Source: Planctomycetes bacterium B3_Pla
GTDB lineage: Bacteria; Planctomycetota; Phycisphaerae; Sedimentisphaerales; Anaerobacaceae
Assembly (NCBI GenBank): GCA_005223045.1
Contig: NJBM01000018.1
Span: 1-64,000 of the forward strand
DNA length: 64,000 nucleotides
Direction: 5' to 3'
This document shows, piece after piece, positions 49,644 through 58,349 of this stretch. The translations under genes were made by a program, and so were the position numbers. The stretch's first letter is position 1; every line of letters begins with the position of its first letter. The notes under the pieces are model-generated. The model was not told the DNA's origin. It saw nothing but the letters and a program-made list of their open reading frames with translations, and searched no databases.

Positions 49644-51881
49644 CTATACTTTGACCAACTGGGTCTCGTACAGGCTCTGATACAGCCGGCACGTCTGCAT
49701 TAACTGATCGTGCTGGCCCTGAGCCACGATTTGTCCGTCGTCCATCACTACGATCACGTCGGCGGTAATCACGGTGCTGAATCTGTGGGCTATGATAAAC
49801 GTCGTTCGATCCCGCATGACTTGCTCGATAGCGTTGTGAATCTTGGCTTCGCTGTCGGCATCGACCTGGCTCGTAGCCTCGTCAAAAATCAAAATCGCAG
49901 GATCCTTGATGATAGCCCTTGCAATGACAATCCTCTGAAGCTGTCCGCCGCTCAGCCCTGTCCCGTGTTCGCCTATTACCGTATCATATCCCCGGGGCAG
50001 CGCGCTGATGAATTCATGCGCATAAGCTCGCCTGGCGGCCTCTTCCACCTCCTCCATGCCGGCGCCCGCTTTGCCGTACGCAATATTCGCTGCGATCGTA
50101 TCATTGAATGTTACTATATTCTGAGTCACCGTCGCAATCTGGCCGCGCAGGCTAACAAGCGTAGCATCATGTATATCTTTGCCGTCTATCAAGATCCGCC
50201 CGCTGTCGGGGTCATAAAGCCGGGGTATCAGATTCGCCAGGGTCGTCTTGCCCGAGCCGTTCGGCCCTACAATGGCAACGTTATGACCCGCCTGCACGGC
50301 GAGGTTCACGCCTTTGAGAACCTGGCTCCGCTCGCCCGGATACGTGAAAGTGATATCTACGAATTCAATTCCTTCTTTTAGCGGTTCGAGGGTCGAAGCA
50401 TCCGGCGCCTCGCTTTCAACCGGCTCGTCCATTACGGCGAATACTCTCTCGGCAGCGGCATTGGCTTCCTGAATCCTGTTCCACACGCCGCTGGCTTTTC
50501 GCACGGATTCGGCGGCGGCCCCGAGCAGAACCAACAGGGTGAAAAACTCCGGCCCTTCTATCCGGTTTTCAGTGACATTGCCCTGGGTAATCCAGTGCGC
50601 ACCGACGACCAGCGCCATCGCCCCGCCGATCATGCCCAGCACTTCGAGCGTAGGAGTCGTGGCCGCGTTGACCTTGGCGATCTTGAGTAACTGATCCAGC
50701 AATCGGTTGTTTATCGTTCTGAAACTGTCTCTTTCATAGCCTTGTTGATTATAGACCTTGACGACTTTCAAACCACCCATGACTCCGTTAAGCTTGGCAA
50801 GCATTTGCGAGCCGGCCACCAGCGACTTCTTTGTCGCCCTTTTCATCTTCTTGCCGAAGACAGCTACCAGTCCCAGCACCAGCGGGGCTGTGCAAAGAAA
50901 TATCAACACGAGCTGCCAGCTCAACAGCATCGCTCCTATCAACATAAACAGCGCATTGAGCGGCTCACGCAGCGCCCGTCCCAGCAACGTCTTGATCGAT
51001 GATGACATAACGTTCGTATCGCGCATGATTCTGCTGATCGTGTCGGTCGGTCTTTCACTCGCAAAGAATCCCATCGGCATTTCAATGGCATGGCCGAAAA
51101 CATCCTCACGCATCCGGGTGATCGCCACCTGCATGACCTTATGCGCCATGTAGGCCTGGTAAAACTTCGCCAGGCAGCGAATGACGGTTATAACTCCCAT
51201 TGCAAGAATAAGAAAGACTACGGCATCCGTCTTGTTAGTTTGGGCTTGCTCTCTCGGCAAAAAGCCGACCGCCCATTGGGCCTTCTCCGCAATCGCCAGT
51301 TTGAGCGACCATCTGACTCGGCGCCTACTATTCCAGTCCAGGTCTGCTATATAACTCTCATTAGAGGGAGTGTTTAATGTGAGTGTTTCCAGCTTAGGTT
51401 CATCGCTCTGGTCGTACCGTTTGACTTGAACAACAAGCGTACCGCCCTTGCTGGTTGCCATTTCCTCTAACATTTTGGATGCCAAAACATTAGGATCGTC
51501 CTCTGTGGGAAGGTGACGGCCGACCCCCACGATTCTGTCATTAGCCTGCAACCCCGCCAAATGGGCCAAACTGTCCTCTTCCACACCTGCGACCAGGAGA
51601 CTGTGCACCATTCCCTGCGCTCTGCCTGTCGTGATATCCGCCGCATCGGGCAGGTAAATATCCACGCCGTATTTCCAGTCACATGCTTTGCGGTCAACCC
51701 AGCCGTGGAGCCCTTCCTGTCCTAACATGACCTTCATCAAGGGAATGATCGTCATGAAACTGACTGAGAGGAGAATCGCAACGATTGTCGCCGTGCTGAA
51801 TACCACGATCAGCCTCGGCCACTGGGGCCAGATGTACTTGAATATTCGCCTAAAGGCTTTCATCCGACGACTTTCTTCCAT
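49644..51881 (-). CDS. MsbA-like ABC exporter with a PDZ-like insert
   Basis: A 745-residue half-transporter, about 150 longer than typical MsbA. TM1 is at about 23-46; instead of a short external loop, residues about 50-215 form a soluble domain whose core (about 91-170: VHSLLVAGVEEDSLAHLAGLQ, ANDRIVGVGRHL, GGTLVVQVKRYD) has the PDZ pattern of gapped strands and an A-GL--ND-I turn. Five more helices follow, then the ATPase with GPNGSGKTT, the Q-loop, LSGGQLQR and IFDEATSQVDADSE. Start at 51,881 or 51,863. The export substrate is probably lipid-linked; the PDZ-like domain would face the periplasm. Confidence 0.85.
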   Translation of the reverse strand: MEESRRMKAFRRIFKYIWPQWPRLIVVFSTATIVAILLSVSFMTIIPLMKVMLGQEGLHGWVDRKACDWKYGVDIYLPDAADITTGRAQGMVHSLLVAGVEEDSLAHLAGLQANDRIVGVGRHLPTEDDPNVLASKMLEEMATSKGGTLVVQVKRYDQSDEPKLETLTLNTPSNESYIADLDWNSRRRVRWSLKLAIAEKAQWAVGFLPREQAQTNKTDAVVFLILAMGVITVIRCLAKFYQAYMAHKVMQVAITRMREDVFGHAIEMPMGFFASERPTDTISRIMRDTNVMSSSIKTLLGRALREPLNALFMLIGAMLLSWQLVLIFLCTAPLVLGLVAVFGKKMKRATKKSLVAGSQMLAKLNGVMGGLKVVKVYNQQGYERDSFRTINNRLLDQLLKIAKVNAATTPTLEVLGMIGGAMALVVGAHWITQGNVTENRIEGPEFFTLLVLLGAAAESVRKASGVWNRIQEANAAAERVFAVMDEPVESEAPDASTLEPLKEGIEFVDITFTYPGERSQVLKGVNLAVQAGHNVAIVGPNGSGKTTLANLIPRLYDPDSGRILIDGKDIHDATLVSLRGQIATVTQNIVTFNDTIAANIAYGKAGAGMEEVEEAARRAYAHEFISALPRGYDTVIGEHGTGLSGGQLQRIVIARAIIKDPAILIFDEATSQVDADSEAKIHNAIEQVMRDRTTFIIAHRFSTVITADVIVVMDDGQIVAQGQHDQLMQTCRLYQSLYETQLVKV

Positions 51882-52010
51882 AATCTCAGGCGTGGAATAC
51901 CACTTCTGCCATTCCCGCGCGAGCAGGAATCTATGACCCACACCTCGTCAGGTAGTCACAATCCGGGCACATTAACAAACTTGGGCCTGCCGGTCAAGTC
52001 CAAAGACTTC

Positions 52011-52039
52011 TTGACCCCCGAAGCCGCGGCCACTACCAT
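52011..52039 (+). promoter_or_regulatory. Candidate sigma-70 promoter for the MBL hydrolase
   Basis: TTGACC (52,011-52,016) and TACCAT (52,034-52,039) with a 17-bp spacer match the consensus at 5/6 and 4/6; the ATG follows 27 bp later. Confidence 0.4.
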
Positions 52040-52066
52040 AGCCGCTCTTTAAAAAGGAGCATTAAG

Positions 52067-52699
52067 ATGAAAATCGACCATCTGATTTTGGGCGCTTACG
52101 AAACCAACAGCTACGTTTTGCGCAGCAGCGACACGGCCAAAGACTGCCTGGTGATCGACACCGGCCTCGAAGCCGGCAGGCTGATTGACTTTCTAAAAGA
52201 ACAGGAACTGAACCCGGTTGCGCTGGTTCTTACGCATGGTCACGTAGATCATATTGGGGGTGTGGCGGCACTGCGCTCCCAATTCCCCGATATGAAGATC
52301 TGCATTCACAAACTCGATGCCGAGATGCTCACGGACCCGCAGGCGAACCTATCGGCTATGACGGGGGCGGCATTCACAACCGAGCCGGAAGACGTTTCTT
52401 TACAAGAGCAGAGCGTAGTCGAGCAGGCCGGCATAGAACTGACGGTGCTTCACACGCCGGGTCACACGCCGGGCGGAATATCCTTGTATTCTAAGGAATC
52501 CGGCGCCACATTCGTGGGAGACACGCTTTTCGCCGACTCGATCGGTCGAACCGACTTTCCAAACGGCAACATGTCGCAGTTGCTCAGCAGCATAAGGGAG
52601 AAGCTCTTTACACTGCCCGACGAAACGCAAGTCTATCCGGGTCACGGCCCTGCAACCACGATAGGCCACGAAAAGGCGTACAATCCATTCCTGCGGTGA
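52067..52699 (+). CDS. Glyoxalase II-like MBL-fold hydrolase
   Basis: A 210-residue metallo-beta-lactamase-fold protein of the YcbL/hydroxyacylglutathione-hydrolase group. Motifs: LTHGHVDHIGG (about 57-67), LHTPGHTPGG, FVGDTLFADSIGRTDFPNG and a final VYPGHGPATTIGHEKAYNPF, giving the full binuclear metal site. It lacks the C-terminal helical domain of true glyoxalase II, as is usual for YcbL-type enzymes. AAGGAG precedes the ATG. Cytosolic. Confidence 0.88.
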   Translation: MKIDHLILGAYETNSYVLRSSDTAKDCLVIDTGLEAGRLIDFLKEQELNPVALVLTHGHVDHIGGVAALRSQFPDMKICIHKLDAEMLTDPQANLSAMTGAAFTTEPEDVSLQEQSVVEQAGIELTVLHTPGHTPGGISLYSKESGATFVGDTLFADSIGRTDFPNGNMSQLLSSIREKLFTLPDETQVYPGHGPATTIGHEKAYNPFLR

Positions 52700-52756
52700 C
52701 CGCCGGTCAATCACAGATTTGCCGCCGCCTTGGGGGATATCGAGTTTTCTCTGGTT

Positions 52757-54457
52757 CTATTGGCTTGTCAGCTCAATCCGAGCCCAGTAGCCGGCTTCAA
52801 ATGACCAGCCGGTGGGTTGGTTTATCAGTTCGAGCTTGATGTTCTTTCCTGCAAAATCCGACAGATCGACTTCGGTTTCCATCCAGCCCTGCGAGGCTGT
52901 CTGCTTGCCCACCGTTTTACGCGCGATTTCCTTGCCGTTGGCGGCAACGATTAAAAGCCAGTCGCCCTCGGGATGGTGCCCCACGGTCAGATGCAGGACG
53001 GTCTTCTTGTCTGCGGGGAGCTTGACCTGCCTGAAAAGTTGACAGCCGGTAGTACGGTCGAGCGGATGCGTGACAAGCACATTGGTCTTGCCCAGCTCTT
53101 CATCCCGCAGGCCCGGATTCATGTCATCACCGCAGCTTTTGACTTTCCAGCCCGGGGCGAACTTCGAGACAGCCTTGGAAATATCCTTGCCGGCAATTGC
53201 GGTGATTTTCGCCATCTCTGCTTCGGTGAATTTACTGTTGGCGATAGGCCCCGATTCCCAGCATTGTTCGAGTTTGCCCGGTTTGGGTTTTTCGACCGGA
53301 ATGACGTACACATCCTTGCCGTCGGCGCCGGTCTCCACGCGTCCGCCGCCGCGCTCGACCGCCTGGCGCACGAGCTTCTTGCTCACATCGACGAGCGTCG
53401 GGAAATTGTACGGCGTGTGGCTGAATTTCCCCTCCGGGTCCAACGCCGACGTGAATTTGTCCGGCAGATTCTTGAAGCCGATGGTGGTGAACAGTATGCC
53501 GCCCGAATTCGAGGGATTGCAGTCGGAATCCTGGCTGCAGCGAGTGGAGATGATAATCGTCCGGTCAGGGTCGCCGTTGCCGTACAGCAGGCCCATCACG
53601 ATGTAAGCGGCGTTGATCTTGGCGTCGATATTGAAATCGCCCTTATTGCACGAGTATTTACGGTAGTCGGGATTGTCCTGGTATTTGCCCTCGATGAGCT
53701 GCCAGGTTTTCTGCCAGTCATCGGGGTTCTGCTTATACCAGGCAAGTACATCGCGGATGCACTCGGCGAATTGGCTGCCCTGAGGGACGCATTTGAGGCC
53801 TGCACGGACGATTTTCTCCATATCGTCCTCAAAAAAGGCCTCAGCGTACATGCCGCCCACAAATTGTCCGCCGTAGAGTCCGTCGCCGTAGTTCATCAGC
53901 CGGCCAAATTTCTCGCCGAGTTCTATAGCCACGTTCGGCATACCCGGAGCAATCAGGCCGGCGTAATCCGCTTCGATCTGGTAGTCTATATCGTCGGCAT
54001 GTTTGTTGAATTCCGGGTGGCCCGAGTCGGGAGGGGCGATTCCCCGGCGAAGCAGCGTCCTGCCTTCGCGGTTGGCGTGCCAGAGCGGATAGCCGCTGTT
54101 TGCGAAATCAATCCCCGCCTGGCGGATCGAAACGTCCATCCCGTATAGTTCGAGCGTGCGCATGAAGGTCATCTCGACGTAAATGTCGTCCTGCCGGAAC
54201 TGGTTAATCAACTCCGGTTTCCATGCGGGCATCTTGTCCTCGGGGATAATCTCGCCCTTGTAGCGAAACTCCGTAGGCCCGCCCCAGCCGACGCCGGCCA
54301 TTTGGCCGATCCAGCCGGCCTTCATCTTGTCGGCGTAATCCTCAACTGTGATACGGCGAACAGGCGCGCCGCCGCCGATGCCTCCATTCTGGGAGCCGGC
54401 AACTAAGCCCAGGCCGACTGCAATTATCATTAGAACTGCCAGCAAATCCTTAGCCAT
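52757..54457 (-). CDS. Exported ADP-ribosylglycohydrolase-family protein
   Basis: A 566-residue protein. The N-terminal signal is LLAVLMIIAVGLGLVAGS. The body has ADP-ribosylglycohydrolase features: KAGWIGQMAGVGWGGPTE near the start, RQDDIYVEMTFM and the later STRCSQDSDCNPSNSGGIL (D-S-D-C-N in place of the usual D-T-D-x-N). The C-terminal 130 residues form a beta-rich, carbohydrate-binding-like module (LHLTVGHHPEGDWLLIV...WARIELT). Known DraG-like enzymes are cytosolic and remove ADP-ribose from proteins; an exported two-domain version may act on a different glycosidic bond. Confidence 0.8.
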   Translation of the reverse strand: MAKDLLAVLMIIAVGLGLVAGSQNGGIGGGAPVRRITVEDYADKMKAGWIGQMAGVGWGGPTEFRYKGEIIPEDKMPAWKPELINQFRQDDIYVEMTFMRTLELYGMDVSIRQAGIDFANSGYPLWHANREGRTLLRRGIAPPDSGHPEFNKHADDIDYQIEADYAGLIAPGMPNVAIELGEKFGRLMNYGDGLYGGQFVGGMYAEAFFEDDMEKIVRAGLKCVPQGSQFAECIRDVLAWYKQNPDDWQKTWQLIEGKYQDNPDYRKYSCNKGDFNIDAKINAAYIVMGLLYGNGDPDRTIIISTRCSQDSDCNPSNSGGILFTTIGFKNLPDKFTSALDPEGKFSHTPYNFPTLVDVSKKLVRQAVERGGGRVETGADGKDVYVIPVEKPKPGKLEQCWESGPIANSKFTEAEMAKITAIAGKDISKAVSKFAPGWKVKSCGDDMNPGLRDEELGKTNVLVTHPLDRTTGCQLFRQVKLPADKKTVLHLTVGHHPEGDWLLIVAANGKEIARKTVGKQTASQGWMETEVDLSDFAGKNIKLELINQPTGWSFEAGYWARIELTSQ

Positions 54458-54592
54458 TTTGCACCTCCTTTTAGCTCAGCAAAGAATATGGTTGATCTGT
54501 CCGGAGCTTTATAAACGCTAAGTGTGCAGAAAACAAGCTTTTTGTGGCCACGGCAGAAAAATCGCCTGGACTGTATATTTTGAACTGCGGGT

Positions 54593-54620
54593 TTGCAATA
54601 GCTGTAATTACATGTATAAT
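54593..54620 (+). promoter_or_regulatory. Candidate sigma-70 promoter for the BamD-like/LptE-like run
   Basis: TTGCAA (54,593-54,598) and a perfect TATAAT (54,615-54,620), 16 bp apart. The predicted start lies about 50 nt before the ATG at 54,676. Confidence 0.6.
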
Positions 54621-54675
54621 ATCCGGTGGTTCTGGCGAAACAATTGAAATAAAGAACCTATTGTGGGCCTAAGTT

Positions 54676-55680
54676 ATGTTGGAATCCAGGATACGATTTG
54701 TGGTGCTGGTTATAGCGGTCGTCTCGTCGGCTTCATGGCCGGCTTCGGCCCAGATCCGGCAGTTTGATAAGGGTGAGGTTTGGAAGGACGTCCCGGACGA
54801 ACGGAAGGACCAACTTCTGCCGGCGCTGGCCGAGGCGAACAGGCTCGTCAACGCCGGCGAAACTGAAGCCGCCCAGCAGGCCTTCGATACGGTCAGGAAG
54901 AACTTTCCGGAAATTGCGGGGCCCGATCTGGATCTTTTCATCAAGGCTGAAATGTTCTACTGCAAAGGCAAGCTTGCCAAGACGGTCAGGAGCCACGACA
55001 AGCTGCTGGCCGAACATGTCAGGAGCGCATTCCGTGATGCCGCTTTGGAGAGACAGTTTGCAATCGCAAAGTCCTTTTTGGCCGGCAAGACAAAGATGGT
55101 CCTCGGCATAATAAAGATGAAAAGATATGCCGAAGGCATCGCTATCATGGAGAAGATCACCGACCGGACCGGATTCGACACACAGATGGGGATCGACGCA
55201 TCGGTCGCTGTGGCGAAAAACTACGAAGAAAGGAAGATGTTTAACGAAGCGTACCTCAAATGGTGGGAGATATCATTGCACCGCGAGACCGGCACGATTG
55301 GCAGAGATGCGCTGCTCGGGATGGCTCAGAATAAACATGCCGCATACAACAAGCACCCCGAACACAAGAGGTCGTTTTACGATGCATCGAGCTTGAGTAC
55401 GGCCCAAAGCAGTTACGAAAGGTTCAGATTGCTTTTTCCCGAAGAGGCTGCAAGAATCGGCGTTGACAAGATTCTGGCAGATATATATGAGCAATTAGCT
55501 TATAAACAACTTAGCATCGCCCGCTACTATCAGAAAGTTGGAAACAGGCAGGCGGCCAATCTTTATTACGACATGATTACCAGGGACTGGGCCCTCAGCA
55601 AGGCGGCAAAAACGGCAAGAGAAATGCTCGCCGAAAATCACAATTCTACAAATGAGCCTCAAACACCATCCGAGAAATGA
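54676..55680 (+). CDS. Exported TPR-like protein, BamD-like
   Basis: A 334-residue exported protein with a type I signal (RFVVLVIAVVSSASWPASAQ). The remainder is helical and TPR-like (AEANRLVNAGETEAAQQAFDTVRKNFPEI; YERFRLLFPEEAARIGVDKILADIYEQLAYKQLSIARYYQKVGNRQAANLYYDMI). The closing part, with Y-x-LA..YY.K.G...AA..YY, resembles BamD/YfiO, which assembles outer-membrane proteins, but there is no lipobox. Its stop overlaps the LptE-like ATG (ATGA), so it is translationally coupled to it. Confidence 0.6.
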   Translation: MLESRIRFVVLVIAVVSSASWPASAQIRQFDKGEVWKDVPDERKDQLLPALAEANRLVNAGETEAAQQAFDTVRKNFPEIAGPDLDLFIKAEMFYCKGKLAKTVRSHDKLLAEHVRSAFRDAALERQFAIAKSFLAGKTKMVLGIIKMKRYAEGIAIMEKITDRTGFDTQMGIDASVAVAKNYEERKMFNEAYLKWWEISLHRETGTIGRDALLGMAQNKHAAYNKHPEHKRSFYDASSLSTAQSSYERFRLLFPEEAARIGVDKILADIYEQLAYKQLSIARYYQKVGNRQAANLYYDMITRDWALSKAAKTAREMLAENHNSTNEPQTPSEK

Positions 55681-56231
55681 CGAAGGGAATCCTCAAAAAT
55701 CGGTGCATCAGTCACAAGCCTCCATCTGCACTAATACTCTTGTGCTGTTGTGTTTTGTCTTTCGGCCTCTTCGGATGCGCCGGAATGGCCGGCTATTCCA
55801 ATGAGTCGTTATTCCCACAGGGGATTGACAGTGTTCGCCTGGAGATGTTCGACAATCGGAGCTTCCGACGGGGAGTGGAGTACGAGCTTTCCGACGCCCT
55901 GGCCAAGCGGATCGAGGTCGATACGCCCTATAAAATCGTCACCGACCCCGACCGCGCAGATACTATTATAGGAGGCCAGATAGTATCGATAGGCGAATTA
56001 GCACTCAGCACCGATCGCGAACTCGGAACAATTCTGGAAAGCGAGGTGGAGCTGCGGGCGGTAGTCCACTGGAAAAACTTAAAGACAGGCGAATTGATGA
56101 TAGACCACCGGACGGTCAGTGCTTCTGCAAGCTATTCCACATACCAAATGCAGGACTTTAAGTATGCCTCAACTCTTGCAGCAAACAATTTGGCACGGAA
56201 GATCGTAGAATTGATGGAAGGGAGCTGGTAG
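55677..56231 (+). CDS. LptE-like outer-membrane lipoprotein
   Basis: A 184-residue lipoprotein, signal ending SFGLFGC with a Cys near residue 34. The mature part GYSNESLFPQGIDSVRLEMFDNRSFRRGVEYELSDALAKRI...YKIVTDPDRADTIIGGQIVSIGE has the pattern of LptE/LPS-assembly lipoproteins, which plug LptD during LPS insertion. It overlaps the BamD-like gene by 4 bp and precedes ftsH by 38 bp. No lptD is in the window. Confidence 0.65.
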   Translation: MTKGILKNRCISHKPPSALILLCCCVLSFGLFGCAGMAGYSNESLFPQGIDSVRLEMFDNRSFRRGVEYELSDALAKRIEVDTPYKIVTDPDRADTIIGGQIVSIGELALSTDRELGTILESEVELRAVVHWKNLKTGELMIDHRTVSASASYSTYQMQDFKYASTLAANNLARKIVELMEGSW

Positions 56232-56269
56232 CCTCGTGAGCTGAATCACGGAAGGCCGAGCATTGAATT

Positions 56270-58297
56270 ATGAATGATAGCCAAGACAAGAAACCATCTT
56301 TGCCGCATCGTGACCAACAAAATAAACCGGGCAAAAAACCACCGCTGCCGCGATATAAGCGGAGCCCGTTCACTTATGTCATTGTCATAATTGCAATACT
56401 GACAATGATGCTGATGATGCGGCCGTGGAAACAGGCCGACCCCATCGATTGGGATGACTTTACGGCCCACGTTGATGCTAATGAGATTGAGAGTATCACA
56501 ATTAATGAAACCGAAATCTCTGGCAAGTTCAATGAGAAGGGCATAGAGAGCCGGCGTGACATGAACAAGAAGAAGAGCCCGTCCAAATCCTTCACGGTGG
56601 ATTACAATCAACAATGGGTCGGCGAGCAATGGCTCGGCAAGCTGGAGAAAAGCGGCATCGAGGTCAAATTCGGCAGGCAGCATATCTGGCTTAGCATGCT
56701 GATACAATTGGTTTTCCCGCTGCTTGTGGTGATTGCCATCTTCTACTTTTTCTTTGTCCGCAACCTCAGCCGCGGGGCGGGCGGAATGCTGATGTCGTTC
56801 GGTCGAAGTAAACATCGGCTGCAAGGCAAAGACCGGGCCAAAGTGACATTCGAGGACGTGGCCGGAGTGGATGAGGCAAAGGAGGAAGTGGCCGAGATAA
56901 TCGAGTTCCTGAAGAATCCCAGAAAGTTTCAGCGATTAGGCGGCCGGATTCCCCGCGGAGTCTTGCTCGTAGGCCCGCCCGGCTGTGGAAAGACGCTGCT
57001 GGCCAAAGCCATCGCGGGCCAGGCCGATGTGCCGTTCTTTAGCATATCCGGCAGCGATTTCGTGGAGATGTTCGTCGGAGTAGGAGCATCGCGAGTGCGC
57101 GATTTGTTCAAGCAGGCCAAAGATAATTCGCCCTGCATAATTTTCCTCGACGAAGTTGACGCAATCGGGCGCAAACGCGGCGCCGGCTTCGCGGGCGGCG
57201 GACATGACGAACGTGAACAGACGCTCAACGCAATCCTGGTCGAGATGGACGGCTTCGACACAAACGACCAGGTCATTGTGATTGCGGCGACAAATCGCGC
57301 CGACATCCTGGATCATGCCTTGACGCGCCCGGGACGGTTCGACAGGCAGATCTTCGTGCCGCTGCCTGACTTGAAGGGACGCGTCGAGATTTTGAAAGTC
57401 CACGCCAAGAAGGTGAAAATGGGACCCGACTCCAAGCTGGAAAGACTGGCGCGCGGAACACCAATGTTCAGCGGAGCGGACCTGGCGGCTATTATTAACG
57501 AAGCCGCGCTGGCGGCGACAATGGCCAACAAAGACCATATCGAAATGGCCGATCTGGAAGAAGCGCGGGACAAAGTCCGGTGGGGAAGAGCAAAAAAGAG
57601 CAGGGTCATCGACCAGAAGGAAAAGGAAATCACCGCCTACCACGAAGCCGGCCACACATTGGTGCAATCTTTGCTCGAAGATGCGGACCCCCTGCACAAG
57701 GTGAGCATCATTCCCCGCGGACCAATGGGCGGGGCAACTTTTGCCCTGCCGGAAAAGGACAGAACTATATTTACAAAAAGGTATTGTATGGCGCTTTTGC
57801 AGGTGTGTTTCGGCGGTAGAATTGCGGAAGAAATGTTCTGTGACGATATATCCAGCGGCGCACAGTCGGATATTCAACAGGCTACTAATATCGCAAGGCA
57901 GATGGTTTTAACCTGGGGCATGAGTAATGAGCTGGGCCTGATCAGTTACGGGCCGGATATGGGTCTCAAAGACATGGTGTACATGATGCCGCCCGAGAAA
58001 GAGTATTCGGAAAAAACTGCCGAAGCAATCGACAGCGAGATAAAAAGGATTACCGACGAGGCATACACAAAATCAAAAGAAGTTATAGAAGCAGACAAGG
58101 ACAAACTCGAGAACATAGCGAAGGCCCTGCTGAAATATGAGACCCTTGACTCCGATGAGGTGAAACTGATTCTGGGAGGCGGGATCCTGGACAAGCCAAC
58201 TGTCGCCGATTTGTTGGCCGTCGAACAAGCCAAGAGCGAGCCGTCGAAACCCGAATCTCAAGAACAGCAGGAACAGCCGGAGCAATCGGCCGGCTAA
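56270..58297 (+). CDS. ftsH: ATP-dependent zinc metalloprotease FtsH
   Basis: A 675-residue membrane AAA protease that degrades misfolded membrane proteins and selected regulators. TM1 is at about 35-51, a small periplasmic domain follows, and TM2 is at about 143-163. The AAA module has Walker A GPPGCGKT at 235-242, Walker B IIFLDEVDAIGRKRG and the second region of homology ATNRADILDHALTRPGRFDR. The protease zinc motif HEAGH is at 458-462. The C-terminal tail is Gln/Glu-rich. Normal length. It follows the LptE-like gene in the same direction. Confidence 0.95.
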   Translation: MNDSQDKKPSLPHRDQQNKPGKKPPLPRYKRSPFTYVIVIIAILTMMLMMRPWKQADPIDWDDFTAHVDANEIESITINETEISGKFNEKGIESRRDMNKKKSPSKSFTVDYNQQWVGEQWLGKLEKSGIEVKFGRQHIWLSMLIQLVFPLLVVIAIFYFFFVRNLSRGAGGMLMSFGRSKHRLQGKDRAKVTFEDVAGVDEAKEEVAEIIEFLKNPRKFQRLGGRIPRGVLLVGPPGCGKTLLAKAIAGQADVPFFSISGSDFVEMFVGVGASRVRDLFKQAKDNSPCIIFLDEVDAIGRKRGAGFAGGGHDEREQTLNAILVEMDGFDTNDQVIVIAATNRADILDHALTRPGRFDRQIFVPLPDLKGRVEILKVHAKKVKMGPDSKLERLARGTPMFSGADLAAIINEAALAATMANKDHIEMADLEEARDKVRWGRAKKSRVIDQKEKEITAYHEAGHTLVQSLLEDADPLHKVSIIPRGPMGGATFALPEKDRTIFTKRYCMALLQVCFGGRIAEEMFCDDISSGAQSDIQQATNIARQMVLTWGMSNELGLISYGPDMGLKDMVYMMPPEKEYSEKTAEAIDSEIKRITDEAYTKSKEVIEADKDKLENIAKALLKYETLDSDEVKLILGGGILDKPTVADLLAVEQAKSEPSKPESQEQQEQPEQSAG

Positions 58298-58349
58298 TAT
58301 AGTCTCAACTCGAATTATGTCCGAGCTTTTTTTGTGGGAGAGAACTGCC

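Noticed and set aside
52973..54148. 391-codon plus-strand frame
   Set aside because: Antisense shadow of the exported ADP-ribosylglycohydrolase gene; no recognisable domain.
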